Assembly (NCBI GenBank): GCA_000513555.1
Contig: ALYD01000010.1
Location: 39,478-103,477, forward strand
Reading direction: 5' to 3'
From: Lachnospiraceae bacterium JC7
GTDB lineage: Bacteria; Bacillota; Clostridia; Lachnospirales; Lachnospiraceae
DNA length: 64,000 nucleotides
The notes beneath the pieces are model-generated. The model was given only the letters and a program-made list of their open reading frames with translations, did not search any database and was not told the DNA's origin. Positions 1 through 8,896 of this stretch are shown in pieces (within the stretch, counting starts at the first letter, position 1; each line of letters starts with the position of its first letter). The position numbers and the translations under genes are program-made.

Positions 1-2428
1 TGTATCCCTGCAGCGATTCTGCCTTAGATTTTAAAACCTCTGAACTTTCATCAACAAATATTCGGCTTTCATATTTACTGTTGCGGGCATCCTGCATGAG
101 ATTGCAAGCGGCACTGTTACCGTCCAGAGCAATCATAACCGACTGCCTGCGCTTAAAGATCTCATAGGCAAAACTTTTATATGTTCCGAGAGGAGAAGAC
201 TCTATGGACACTCTGATTCCGGTCTCCGTTTCTCTCAGCTTATCGAGCTCGCTCTCTGTAATGGATGCAGGAACAAATGTAAATACCCTGAACTTGTTTT
301 TGGCCTTATCCAGAACATACTTTTCATATCCGCTTATGGAAGGGCCGATAGCAAAGAACATCTTTTGTGGATCTCCTTTACTGATGAGATCATCAAGCAG
401 TCTACACTCCTGTTCATGTATGGTCGTGATATGCTGGGCATTATTAAAACTGCCTCCTGCTATCACCACAGGGATCCTATCCAGCGGAAGTTCCTCTACC
501 CTGTCGCTCAGTTCAACAGAACTGTCATACTGTCTCTCTCCACCATCGATATCCATAAAGTCATCCGCTTTTTCGCGTATGCGTTTTTCAAGGAACTCCT
601 TTACTGACATACCTCCGCACTTGGCATAAAACTTCTGTATCTTTTCATTAAACTCTGTCATGGAGTGGGAGATAACATCATCATCGGCCCCTCTCATTTT
701 CAGAAGCTCTTCATAACTCAGATCCAGCATCCTCTCCAATGACAACTGCTCATCTATGGAATCAGTTCCGTAAAGAGCTCCTCCGTCGGTTCCCTGAACA
801 CAGGCTATACCTGTCTTAAGATACTGCTTCAGAGGGTGCATATCAAGTCTGGATAAGTTATTCAGTCTTACATTTGATGTGATCTGAAATTCAAGCACCA
901 CTCCCAGAGAACGAATCTTCTCCAGCAGCTTCTGCCCCTTGGCAGTATTCAGATCAGCTGTATAAAGACCATGCCCTATTCTCATGTGCGGGAATTTCTG
1001 ACCTTCTCCAAGCGCTTCCTCGACACAGCTTATACTATTGTAGACATTGTCCGGAAGTGAGTCATTCTCACCTGCATGTATACGCACAACATAAGAAGGT
1101 ATATCCTTTGCGATCCTGACAACCGCAGCTATAACAGATTTCAGCTCCAATATGTCATTTATCTCTTCACCGACAAAATCACTTCCTGCCACATAGGGAT
1201 CTATGGCAACCGCCTTCAGAACCTGGAGATTTTCGGTGAAATAGTTTCCATGAGCCACCTGATCCTTGACAATAGTGAGCGGTATACGTCTTAAAGCGGC
1301 GAGGAATCTTATGGTCACACCGGTTTCTCTGGTTATCTTAGGCATCACATCATGGATCTGCTGTAATGTGTCAGCAGCCTCGGTTTTCTTTACAAGCGCT
1401 GTATCTGACATCTCTGCATAGGTGATTCCGTTATGCTGATAGTTTCTTGCAACCCATAGGAGTCCATCCTGAAACAGGGTGTTATCCGCATAATCCGGAT
1501 TTCTTCTGTCCATCTCCATCTGCTTCAGAGCTTCCACGATGTCTTTATCCGGGATCCTGTCTATGTTCTCTATATCTATTCTCTCTTTTGCAGCTGTACC
1601 CTTTGTGAATACATATCTGTAAATATATACCTTCTCAAGATTTGTGAATACAGCCTGCCCGTCCTTCATGACTGCAAGAGAAGCACGGATCCTGGGAATG
1701 TTGTATCTGCTTCCGGAAATATTATGAAGAATCAGATCTGCAAAATTGATCTCTGTATTATCATCGATACGTCTGTCGAGATATTTACCCTTCAGTCCAC
1801 TGTTCTTGAAGTTAAGTGCCACTTCAGCTCTCTGCTTTTCCAATGCCTCCCTCTGTTCGGGTGTGATCTTCAAGCCAAGCTTCTTAATGTAGTAATATGG
1901 ATATCTGATCTGATGATGTATGCCCAGAGCAATCAGCACATCCGGACTGAGGTTTGCGCTTCTGTGCGTATGCAAGTCAGAGTGAAACTTGACTTCTTCT
2001 CTTATATATGTCTTGACCAAGGTCTTATTTATATCCAGTGAATAGTCCTTGGTCTGACTCATCAGAGTCTTCGCGATAGCGGGAATATATGCTTTTCTTT
2101 CGATAACACCATCGGGATAGATATTGGCAACCTTGGTATTACCCAGTCTCAAAATATAGACCTTCTGGTTTTCACCGTTGAAATAACAGGGAACACTTCC
2201 CTCGATGACCTTCAATCCCTCCGCATTAAAGGTTATGGGAAGGTCACAGACCTTCGCCAGATTGGTTATCAGATTTCCTGTGCCATGATTTGGTGTTTCC
2301 AAAATGTAGGACATACCGTCATCACTCTGATTCAATGTGACGATCACATCCTTTTCCTTATCCAGATAAAACTTTCCAAAATATGTCATAAGCTCATCCT
2401 TTACTATGTTTGGCTTCTGAAAAGCCAT
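1..2428 (-). CDS. Adenosine-deaminase-like protein with C-terminal Rossmann-like region (partial)
   Basis: The frame is open without a stop from the ATG at 2428 to the window edge, giving at least 809 residues; the C-terminus lies outside. A family-unknown N-terminal region (about 1-145) precedes an adenosine/AMP deaminase TIM-barrel core. Metal ligands are visible: H-T-H (about 153-155), HAGE (about 451), RIGHG (about 486) and the Asp of a T-D-G-G motif (about 548). Ordinary adenosine deaminases have T-D-D-P there, so the second Asp, which contacts the purine in characterised enzymes, is replaced by Gly and the substrate may differ. From about residue 650 comes an alternating strand/helix region (VVIAGGSF, FFAIGPSISGYEKY) resembling a Rossmann or SLOG-like nucleotide-binding fold; this is inference. 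The gene starts two bases after the HD nucleotidase stop and is probably translationally coupled to it. It is far longer than housekeeping Add (about 330 residues). Confidence 0.8.
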   Translation of the reverse strand, partial: MAFQKPNIVKDELMTYFGKFYLDKEKDVIVTLNQSDDGMSYILETPNHGTGNLITNLAKVCDLPITFNAEGLKVIEGSVPCYFNGENQKVYILRLGNTKVANIYPDGVIERKAYIPAIAKTLMSQTKDYSLDINKTLVKTYIREEVKFHSDLHTHRSANLSPDVLIALGIHHQIRYPYYYIKKLGLKITPEQREALEKQRAEVALNFKNSGLKGKYLDRRIDDNTEINFADLILHNISGSRYNIPRIRASLAVMKDGQAVFTNLEKVYIYRYVFTKGTAAKERIDIENIDRIPDKDIVEALKQMEMDRRNPDYADNTLFQDGLLWVARNYQHNGITYAEMSDTALVKKTEAADTLQQIHDVMPKITRETGVTIRFLAALRRIPLTIVKDQVAHGNYFTENLQVLKAVAIDPYVAGSDFVGEEINDILELKSVIAAVVRIAKDIPSYVVRIHAGENDSLPDNVYNSISCVEEALGEGQKFPHMRIGHGLYTADLNTAKGQKLLEKIRSLGVVLEFQITSNVRLNNLSRLDMHPLKQYLKTGIACVQGTDGGALYGTDSIDEQLSLERMLDLSYEELLKMRGADDDVISHSMTEFNEKIQKFYAKCGGMSVKEFLEKRIREKADDFMDIDGGERQYDSSVELSDRVEELPLDRIPVVIAGGSFNNAQHITTIHEQECRLLDDLISKGDPQKMFFAIGPSISGYEKYVLDKAKNKFRVFTFVPASITESELDKLRETETGIRVSIESSPLGTYKSFAYEIFKRRQSVMIALDGNSAACNLMQDARNSKYESRIFVDESSEVLKSKAESLQGY

Positions 2429-2430
2429 GC

Positions 2431-3033
2431 CTATAGTGCCAATTCGTCCAATGTGCTTCCATATGACGGCAGAAATTCCTGAAGAAAATCGTTGACCTCA
2501 GGATAGTTCTCCTTCATAGCTTCCAGTGATTTCAGTGTGGATACCTTTGCTGTACAAAATTCTCTGTTTCCGGAATTTTCCTCTTCTATACATTTTATCA
2601 ATGCTGAGATCTTATCCGCTGCCTTTACGAGCTTTCGCATATACTTTTCATTTTCGTCAGTCCTGTCACCGTTGAAGATCTCATCAAAAGCAGGTCTCAG
2701 ATCATCAGGAAGTCTTTCAAGCAGACTTTTTTCCGCAATATGTTCAAGTGACTTATACGCACCTGTTATTTCCTTGTTGAAATATTTGACCGGTGTCGGC
2801 ATATCTCCTGTGATTATCTCTGACGCATCATGATATATTCCGATAAGTGCCGCCTTCTCACCATCCAGCTTTCTTCCGTATCTCACATTTCCTATTATAC
2901 ATAAAGCATGTGCTATCATGGCAACCTCTACCGCATGCTCACTCAGATTTTCAGGTCGCGAATTTCTCATGAGCGCCCATCTCTCTATGTATTTCATTCT
3001 GGAAATTGTAGCAAAAAATGTAAATCTGTCCAT
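2431..3033 (-). CDS. HD-domain 5'-deoxynucleotidase, YfbR-like
   Basis: A 200-residue HD hydrolase whose key residues fall almost exactly where they do in E. coli YfbR: R18-W19 (the Trp that excludes a 2'-hydroxyl), H33, H68-D69 and E72, with the last metal Asp near 140. YfbR hydrolyses deoxyribonucleoside monophosphates to deoxynucleosides plus phosphate. Length matches the family (about 200). It is the first gene of a two-gene minus-strand unit with the deaminase-like gene two bases downstream, suggesting a dAMP to deoxyadenosine to deoxyinosine sequence (inference). The enzyme assignment is strong; the physiological purpose is open. Confidence 0.85.
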   Translation of the reverse strand: MDRFTFFATISRMKYIERWALMRNSRPENLSEHAVEVAMIAHALCIIGNVRYGRKLDGEKAALIGIYHDASEIITGDMPTPVKYFNKEITGAYKSLEHIAEKSLLERLPDDLRPAFDEIFNGDRTDENEKYMRKLVKAADKISALIKCIEEENSGNREFCTAKVSTLKSLEAMKENYPEVNDFLQEFLPSYGSTLDELAL

Positions 3034-3267
3034 AATTCTCCTGTTTTTTATTATGAAACTTATATCTCTTATTCCTTTTTCATATTGCTCATTTTATATC
3101 CGCAATAATAATTCAGACCTATCCTGTCGATGTAATCTTATAAATATACCTTAACTGCAACAAAAATAAACAAATTTTTAAGTATTTAAAATCTTTATTA
3201 ACTTTAGATAACTCTTATCAAAACTTGCTATAAACATACCTTTTGTTTCATGAAAGGAGATAACACT

Positions 3268-3720
3268 ATGTGTGCAGAGGAACGTAATCAAATTTATAAA
3301 AAATGGAAAGACGAATATCAATCCCGTATCGAAAGACATACACACTTTAAAAGCCTGCATAAGAATTTTCTTTACAGCTATGCTTTTATACTTATATTCA
3401 TGATCGGAGCGGCTTTAATCGCTGACGAGTATACCCAGTACGGTTTTGATGAAGCCTCCGCTGTTTACCAGCTGTTCATTTATTCCTGTCCTTTGTTCAT
3501 TCTGATCCTTGCCGTATATGAACTCATCGTTTACCGACTCATCCCCGATCCAAATATGATTGAGATCGATGGTTACTATGTTTTTCTGTCACATGATGAT
3601 TTCGACAGCTTCACCAAGGTTTTGGCCATATCCAAAAATGAACACTACAATGTAAAGGAAATACGTGAAAGCACTACTATAAAAGACAAATGCATCATCA
3701 TAGGTAGTTGTAACCTATAA
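3268..3720 (+). CDS. Small membrane protein of unknown function
   Basis: 150 residues. The ATG at 3268 is preferred because an AAAGGAG ribosome site (3253-3259) lies eight bases upstream; an earlier in-frame ATG at 3250 overlaps that site. The N-terminus is charged, followed by two hydrophobic segments (about 35-55 and 70-92) and a hydrophilic C-terminal tail of about 55 residues that is probably cytoplasmic. I do not recognise the family. It is divergent from the deaminase operon and convergent with the replication genes, with a hairpin after its stop. Confidence 0.65.
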   Translation: MCAEERNQIYKKWKDEYQSRIERHTHFKSLHKNFLYSYAFILIFMIGAALIADEYTQYGFDEASAVYQLFIYSCPLFILILAVYELIVYRLIPDPNMIEIDGYYVFLSHDDFDSFTKVLAISKNEHYNVKEIRESTTIKDKCIIIGSCNL

Positions 3721-3725
3721 ACCAT

Positions 3726-3764
3726 CAGGCACTTTCATCACACTTATGTGATTGAAGGTGCCTG
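3726..3764. terminator. Hairpin terminator between convergent genes
   Basis: An imperfect inverted repeat (CAGGCAC... to ...GGTGCCTG) with a loop of about four bases lies directly after the small membrane protein gene and downstream of the oppositely oriented replication operon. It probably serves both directions. Confidence 0.55.
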
Positions 3765-3827
3765 AATTAATTTCTCCTTAATTATGGAAAACATCAGGCC
3801 ACAGATATCCTGTCCATGATCTCAACA

Positions 3828-4181
3828 TCACAGATCCAGTTTTTTAGCCTTTCTGTTTCTTATGGTCTCAACTATACTGAGTTTTTTCTTCTCCTCTTTC
3901 GGCATGACTTTCCCGTCCCAGGCATTGAATATCTCCATCATTTTTCCTGTCAGCTGACCTATGGTCAACTGTGAAGCACGCTCAATATAATCCGATAGTT
4001 CATCATCCGCAGTTATCTTATCTATCTGCCACTCGGCATCTCCTATGGTATCAAATCCATCTTCGATGAGATTTTTCTCTTTATCTATGATGTCAAATGT
4101 TTCTCCATCACCTGCAACAACATAGTAGATACCATGTTTTATACCGACGATCCCGTTTTTATATTCTTTTAACTTAGCCAT
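3828..4181 (-). CDS. Small protein downstream of Rep, unknown function
   Basis: 117 residues from the ATG at 4181, one base after the rep stop; the ribosome site AGGAAAGGA lies inside the end of rep, so translation is probably coupled. A longer start would overlap rep by 46 bases and is not supported. The sequence is soluble and mixed alpha/beta, with an N-terminal half resembling a short SH3-like or immunity-like barrel (KNGIVGIKHGIYYVV) and a basic C-terminus (RNRKAKK). No family recognised. The position suggests a replication accessory or copy-control role, which is inference only. Confidence 0.65.
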   Translation of the reverse strand: MAKLKEYKNGIVGIKHGIYYVVAGDGETFDIIDKEKNLIEDGFDTIGDAEWQIDKITADDELSDYIERASQLTIGQLTGKMMEIFNAWDGKVMPKEEKKKLSIVETIRNRKAKKLDL

Positions 4182-4182
4182 C

Positions 4183-5469
4183 TCATCCTTTCCTGTCCCA
4201 CATTGTTGCTTTACGTGCAAAACCATCATAATCGTTGACCAGACTTGCCAGTAAACGTTTATACATCGTTGTCTTCGTATCTTCAGGCGTAGCCTTTATC
4301 CAGTCATAATAATGCGACATATAGTCTGTAGCCCACATGTCATACGCGTCTACACGTATCTGCCTCGGCTCAAGATTTCTTATGCATGCATGATATAAAT
4401 GATCGATCTGATCCTCATTGAAATCCTTGTAGAGTGCCATATAGAATACCGGATATACAGTCTCGTCCGCTCTTTTTTCTGCCAGCTCTTCTGCATTTCC
4501 GGCCTCCACGATAACCTCGTCTGCTCTGATCTCTTCCTCTTTTTCACGCTGAATCTGATCCTGCATGAAGAAGGACTCTTCCAGAGTCATCTGATGTGGC
4601 TCCATCTCATCAACAATATTATCAAAATTACCGTTATACTCAGAATCCAGTATACTCTGGGTCTCTTTCAGTTCTCCGCTGGTCTTGGGCAGCATAAGGA
4701 ACTTGATGCGTACTGGTCTACGATATTTCTTACCCATAGCATCCGTCTTTAATGCCTCATAATTTATCTTTATATCCGTATAGTGATTTATCTCTTCTCT
4801 TGCAGGAGCAAGAACGTCTCTCTCAAAAAATGAAAATTTAGACCAGCTCTTCGGTATCTTCGCAACATTCTTCCCCTTTTTGTTAGGATCAGGCTCCCAG
4901 TCTGCGATCTTTCTCATGAAATCGTTATCTGTACCGGTTCCCAGTTCAAAGGTCCAAGTCTTGTTATTGAACTGATATGATCTGAGAAGATCAAAAATTC
5001 TCGGGGAATACTTGTGAGTCATAAGAGACGTTTCTTCAAGTCTAGGAGCGATATAGTATTTCTCCTTATCTGTCATAAGATTATAGAGAAACGGGAACAT
5101 ATCCTCATGGAACTTTATCTCCACATCTCCACTGCCCGGATCCATATGCACTACATTTAGCCAGTGAACCATGGCTTCTTTTCCGCTTTCCAATGTGATC
5201 CACCAGGTTTTTTGTCCGATATCATTCAGTATAGCTTTTGTATTTGTATAACTTAACTTATTGGCTGAAGCACTTCGATGTATGATCTGCTGGAACTCAC
5301 TGCAGTTAAATGTATAGACCGTGTTAATATCATCAGTTGGTTTGATCTTTGATATCAGATAATTTACGGCTTTACTTTCAACCAGGGAGAGAGAGAACTT
5401 TCCTTCCTGCACCATCTTTGTACTCTTTGCAACCTTTTGCTTACGAGCTTTTTCTATACCATGACTCAT
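4183..5469 (-). CDS. Replication initiator protein, Rep_3 family
   Basis: 428 residues. The N-terminal two thirds match the Rep_3 (RepB/RepE-type) initiators, with two winged-helix domains: VQEGKFSLSLVESKAVNYLI near the start, and the PRIFDLLRSYQ region around 155 typical of the dimerisation/DNA-binding fold. The C-terminal ~150 residues are acidic and family-specific. Such proteins bind iterons as monomers to open the origin and act as dimers to repress their own gene. A ribosome site AGGAG lies 11 bases upstream. Directly upstream are an inverted iteron (5501-5520) and then the long direct iteron array, so origin and initiator are physically linked in the usual way. Confidence 0.9.
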   Translation of the reverse strand: MSHGIEKARKQKVAKSTKMVQEGKFSLSLVESKAVNYLISKIKPTDDINTVYTFNCSEFQQIIHRSASANKLSYTNTKAILNDIGQKTWWITLESGKEAMVHWLNVVHMDPGSGDVEIKFHEDMFPFLYNLMTDKEKYYIAPRLEETSLMTHKYSPRIFDLLRSYQFNNKTWTFELGTGTDNDFMRKIADWEPDPNKKGKNVAKIPKSWSKFSFFERDVLAPAREEINHYTDIKINYEALKTDAMGKKYRRPVRIKFLMLPKTSGELKETQSILDSEYNGNFDNIVDEMEPHQMTLEESFFMQDQIQREKEEEIRADEVIVEAGNAEELAEKRADETVYPVFYMALYKDFNEDQIDHLYHACIRNLEPRQIRVDAYDMWATDYMSHYYDWIKATPEDTKTTMYKRLLASLVNDYDGFARKATMWDRKG

Positions 5470-5500
5470 AAAAATATAAACTCCTAAATCCGGAAAATAA

Positions 5501-5520
5501 AAGTTGAGTTAATGTACGGT
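5501..5520 (-). promoter_or_regulatory. Inverted iteron in the rep promoter region (candidate autorepression operator)
   Basis: One copy of the origin repeat (reverse complement CCGTA-N6-CTCAACTT) lies 31 bases upstream of the rep start codon in the opposite orientation to the array. In iteron plasmids a reoriented iteron or half-iteron near the rep promoter is the target of Rep dimers. The repeat is seen directly; the role is inferred. Confidence 0.6.
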
Positions 5521-5577
5521 CCATCATTATTCTCTATCATCATAATATCATTTTGATGAAATAACCACCGTATTTCC

Positions 5578-6462
5578 ACTCAACTTTGACGTATATTTTC
5601 TCAACTTTATCGTGAAGCTCCTCAATTTCAGCTTTAAAGGTTGATTAAATTTACGGTCATATTCTAGCACTATCCGTATAATTACTCAACCTTTTATGAG
5701 GCCTCTGATTTATTCACCGTATGATAACTCAACTTTAAATCTATTTCTACCGTAAATATCCTCAATTTATCAGATATCCCGCCGTATTTTTTCTCTAATA
5801 TATATTCAACTACGGCTCTGATAGTATGGCTTCACATGTTTTCCGTATCCTTATATGCTGATCCGGTGTATTCCGTAAAATCACTCAACCTATAGAGAAT
5901 TGCATTTATACCGTACATTTACTCACCTTTTACAGGTAAACTACACTTTTTTACCGTATTTTTTCTCAACTTTCATATTATTATACTAAAAAAAACACGT
6001 ATTTACGCCATCTTTCAGGTCCGGTAACTTACCGTATATTCAATCAACTTTCAACGTAAATTCACTTACTTTTGAATCTATATCTACCGTATGATCACTG
6101 TAAAATACCGTATCAAAGCTACTTATAACCGTAATTTCACTCAACATTCAGCTTCAAATCTCAGTTTCTTTAAGTTTATGGTTAAAATATTCCGTATGAA
6201 TCATCAACTTTTATCAGTCTGAAGCTCTACACAGAAGCAACAGCTGTTATGGTACAGTGCATCCGTAAATCCACTCAATTATCCGTTTTTTGCACGTATG
6301 ATCACGCAATTCACCGTATAATAAGTCAACTTATACGTATATTTTCTCTGATTTTCCGTATGTTTTCTCAACATTCCCGTATTTCCACTCTATCTTCTCC
6401 GTACTTTAACTCGCTTCTTTCCGTACAGCTGCTCACTTTTCAACGTATGAGTACTCAACTTT
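5578..6462 (+). repeat. Iteron array (about two dozen degenerate 20-bp repeats)
   Basis: Consensus 5'-CCGTA-N6-CTCAACTTT-3'. Well-preserved copies begin at 5578, 5599 and 6443, and clear copies recur throughout (for example CCGTATGATAACTCAACTTT and CCGTATTTTTTCTCAACTTT). I count roughly 22 to 24 recognisable copies in the same orientation, with variable spacing of about 20 to 60 bases and progressive decay of the right half. This is many more than the three to seven of textbook iteron plasmids. Confidence 0.85.
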
Positions 6463-6542
6463 GACCGGGTTTCTTCTATAAGATTATAAAATAAATAAAA
6501 TATATAAATTAAATATTAACTACTACTACAATAATCACGTAG

Positions 6543-6562
6543 GAGTTGAATGATTTTACGGT
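6543..6562 (-). repeat. Inverted iteron at the parB end of the origin
   Basis: A degenerate copy of the iteron in reverse orientation (reverse complement ACCGTA-AAATCA-TTCAACTC) sits beyond the AT-rich block. With the copies at 5501 and 5636 it brackets the direct array. Confidence 0.5.
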
Positions 6563-6582
6563 CTTTTCCTAAAGTTGGTTTA

Positions 6583-6637
6583 AATAAAAAAATCCGTCCG
6601 AAGTTGAACCGGAATATCTCAGACTCAACTTCAGACG
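6583..6637 (-). terminator. Rho-independent terminator of the parAB operon
   Basis: Read on the minus strand, a stem built from CGTCTGAAGTTGA and its complement (6595-6637) is followed by a T-rich run (6592 down to 6583). It lies about 40 bases beyond the parB stop. The stem arms contain the AAGTTGA/TCAACTT core of the iteron, so it may have evolved from an inverted iteron pair. Confidence 0.7.
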
Positions 6638-6675
6638 AATTAAATATCATATCTATCCTGAATAGATCATCATTT

Positions 6676-7896
6676 TCAGTTTTCATCAATCAGTGCTTTA
6701 AGATCATCAATAATAGCCTTGATTTTCTGTATATCATTTTTTGTAAACTGATAGCCTCGTTTTTCTTTCCTTTTTCCTAACTTGACAACATTGTCATTGA
6801 TCTTTGACAACATTTCATTTACAGCTATAGGAGCCGATATGCCGATGGTTTTGTTCAACTGCTCTGCATCTGCTTCCTTGGCATCCTTAAGTATCTTCTG
6901 ATACTTGTCTGCTTTTTCTCTGGCCCTTCTGAGCTGCGCCTGTGTATTGATAAGTTCCTGGGATGCTGTTTCACTGCTATCCTGTTCCTCCTGAACCATG
7001 GATTCCAGTTCAATAGTTTTATTTTTTAAGCGTGTGATCTCAGCTTCCTGTTCTCTTAACTTCTGTTCATTCTCTTTCAGACGTTCTTCCGCAATTTTTT
7101 GTGCCTTTTGATTTTCTTCATCCTGTGCTTTTAACTGCTGATATTCGTCTTCCGTTATGGTTTCATCGTGTTCTGTAATAAATTTGAGTATATAATTCTG
7201 AACATCTATACTTCTTGACGCGTACTGATTTGCCTGATTAATGGTTATCTTTTCTTCATCAAGTAAATTTTGTAATCCTACAATGAGATTCTTGTTTATG
7301 GAATCATACTTTCGTATCTGTCTGGAGGATATAGAAAGTTTATCTGCAATTCTGTCGTATAATTTTTTCTCGACTCCTCTTTTCTGAAGTAGTTCCATCA
7401 ACCTTGCCACCCTGACTCTCATGTCGCCGGGATGTGAAGCCTCAGAAACTGCATCATAGTTCATAAGCAGATTTAATTCTTCAAGTTCGGTCCAGGGGAT
7501 ATCGTCTCTAAGTATAAGGGCCGGGATCTTTCTGTGCATGAATGATGACTCGTGTTCAAGTATCATTCCGAAAGCTGCATATCTTCTGTGTCCGGAAACA
7601 ATTACATAGTTTCCTGTAGGACGTCCCGTTCTTGATTCTCCGCCGTCAAATTCTCTTGCTATAACTATAGCTGACTGAAAACCGTTACGTTTGATATTTT
7701 CTGCAAATACATCTATGTCAGTATCATCTATATCTCTGTTATTTGGAAATGGTACGAGTTTTTCGTACTGAATCATTTCGATTTTTGACCCGTTTCCGAG
7801 GTCCAGACTCACTGTATCCAGTTTTTTCTGAGTATTCTGGAGTAATATCTGTTTATTTCCATATCCTAAAGGTGCCGGATCTTTCTTTGACGCCAT
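6676..7896 (-). CDS. parB: Partition protein ParB
   Basis: 406 residues from the ATG at 7896, chosen for the GGAGGA ribosome site five bases upstream; the in-frame ATG at 7944 has none. ParB/Spo0J-type nuclease-like N-domain with VIVSGHRRYAAF (the GHRR signature), then a helix-turn-helix DNA-binding region (DRIADKLSISSRQIRKY), then a long Glu/Gln-rich coiled coil and a C-terminal basic dimerisation segment. It binds centromere sites and is moved by ParA. It is 60 bases downstream of parA in the same operon. The coiled coil is longer than in chromosomal Spo0J and fits a plasmid type. Confidence 0.9.
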   Translation of the reverse strand: MASKKDPAPLGYGNKQILLQNTQKKLDTVSLDLGNGSKIEMIQYEKLVPFPNNRDIDDTDIDVFAENIKRNGFQSAIVIAREFDGGESRTGRPTGNYVIVSGHRRYAAFGMILEHESSFMHRKIPALILRDDIPWTELEELNLLMNYDAVSEASHPGDMRVRVARLMELLQKRGVEKKLYDRIADKLSISSRQIRKYDSINKNLIVGLQNLLDEEKITINQANQYASRSIDVQNYILKFITEHDETITEDEYQQLKAQDEENQKAQKIAEERLKENEQKLREQEAEITRLKNKTIELESMVQEEQDSSETASQELINTQAQLRRAREKADKYQKILKDAKEADAEQLNKTIGISAPIAVNEMLSKINDNVVKLGKRKEKRGYQFTKNDIQKIKAIIDDLKALIDEN

Positions 7897-7956
7897 TTTT
7901 TCCTCCGTATATCTGATGTCCGGACGTATTTTGTCTGTCATCATATCTAAAATAAA

Positions 7957-8787
7957 TTATCTTTGTTCCATGTCGAATCTTGTTTTCGTATTGGAATATT
8001 CTCGTATTAATTTTTTATAGTCATCCAGATCTATAAGAGACAACTGTTGAGCTACATTGATATAGTCGGTTCCTGCATTGGTCTTTTTGTCATAGTAGTA
8101 TATAGGCATATATCTGGACAATGACTCTGCTATGTTGTTATCGTCTCTGATCACGGACTTCAATGCTATATTCTGGAACATGGAATCGTAAGCAGAATAT
8201 TTCTGACGCACAAGAGTTGTTCTTGCCTTTACATGGGCAAGCAATACACCGATGATCTGTAATTCACTGTTATAGTCTGACTGTATTCTATAATAGTCTT
8301 CAATTACATCTGATATTCCATCGTATGAAAAGTTAGCTGAATCCACAGGTATCAGAACATAATCTGATGCAATAAGAGACATGTCTGAGAAACTGTCGGC
8401 TGCCGGATTGTTATCGATGATTATGGTGTCATAATTTGATTTTAATTTATCCAGAACATCTTTAAGTCTGTAAAGATCCTTTTCCTGATATCCGTTACTG
8501 TAAAAATACTGGTCTGGTCTTTTTACGTGCTTGTTATTGGGAAGGACATCTACACCGAATTCAGAGTGTACCAATACATCATCTATGGAGGCATCACCAA
8601 ACAGAAGATCGGTTATATCAGGTTTTTCTTCATCAAATGCTCTGTACACCTGACTGGAATTACCCTGACAGTCCATGTCTACTATAAGTGATCTTTTGCC
8701 AACTAATGTTGGAATGCATGCAAGCTCTACACAGCTTGTGGTCTTTCCGACACCACCCTTTTTGTTAAATGCACATAATATACTCAT
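7957..8787 (-). CDS. parA: Partition ATPase ParA
   Basis: 276 residues from the ATG at 8787, chosen for CGGAGGA just upstream; a longer start at 8820 would add 11 poorly conserved residues. Deviant Walker A motif KKGGVGKTT near the N-terminus, Walker A' region VDMDCQGNSS and Walker B region TIIIDNNPA, all typical of ParA/MinD ATPases that segregate plasmids by nucleoid gradients. There is no N-terminal HTH, so it is the small type Ib-like or chromosomal-like form. It forms an operon with parB. Confidence 0.92.
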   Translation of the reverse strand: MSILCAFNKKGGVGKTTSCVELACIPTLVGKRSLIVDMDCQGNSSQVYRAFDEEKPDITDLLFGDASIDDVLVHSEFGVDVLPNNKHVKRPDQYFYSNGYQEKDLYRLKDVLDKLKSNYDTIIIDNNPAADSFSDMSLIASDYVLIPVDSANFSYDGISDVIEDYYRIQSDYNSELQIIGVLLAHVKARTTLVRQKYSAYDSMFQNIALKSVIRDDNNIAESLSRYMPIYYYDKKTNAGTDYINVAQQLSLIDLDDYKKLIREYSNTKTRFDMEQR

Positions 8788-8896
8788 GATTCCTCCGCAC
8801 AAACGTTCGATAAAACTCAATACCTTTAATTATTGTACATCATTTTTTGCGTAAATGAAATATTTATGTATCAAGTTTTTTTGTTTATACATTTTT

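Larger units (their letters stand above)
5470..6594. other. Replication origin region
   Basis: This non-coding stretch of about 1.1 kb between rep and parB contains the direct iteron array, inverted copies at both flanks (5501-5520, 5636-5657, 6543-6562) and a very AT-rich block (about 6476-6528, almost only A and T) that could be the DNA-unwinding element. I saw no convincing DnaA box. No protein-coding gene is supported here. Confidence 0.75.

Noticed and set aside
1..2428. RADAR (RdrA/RdrB) defence system
   Set aside because: Only a deaminase-like protein is present; no ATPase partner lies within the window and the associated gene is an HD nucleotidase, so the assignment is not made.
3250..3267. 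Earlier start codon for the small membrane protein
   Set aside because: That ATG overlaps the AAAGGAG ribosome site used by the ATG at 3268.
5578..6462. CRISPR-like tandem repeats
   Set aside because: Repeats are degenerate, irregularly spaced, 20 bases long and lie between a rep gene and parB; they are iterons.
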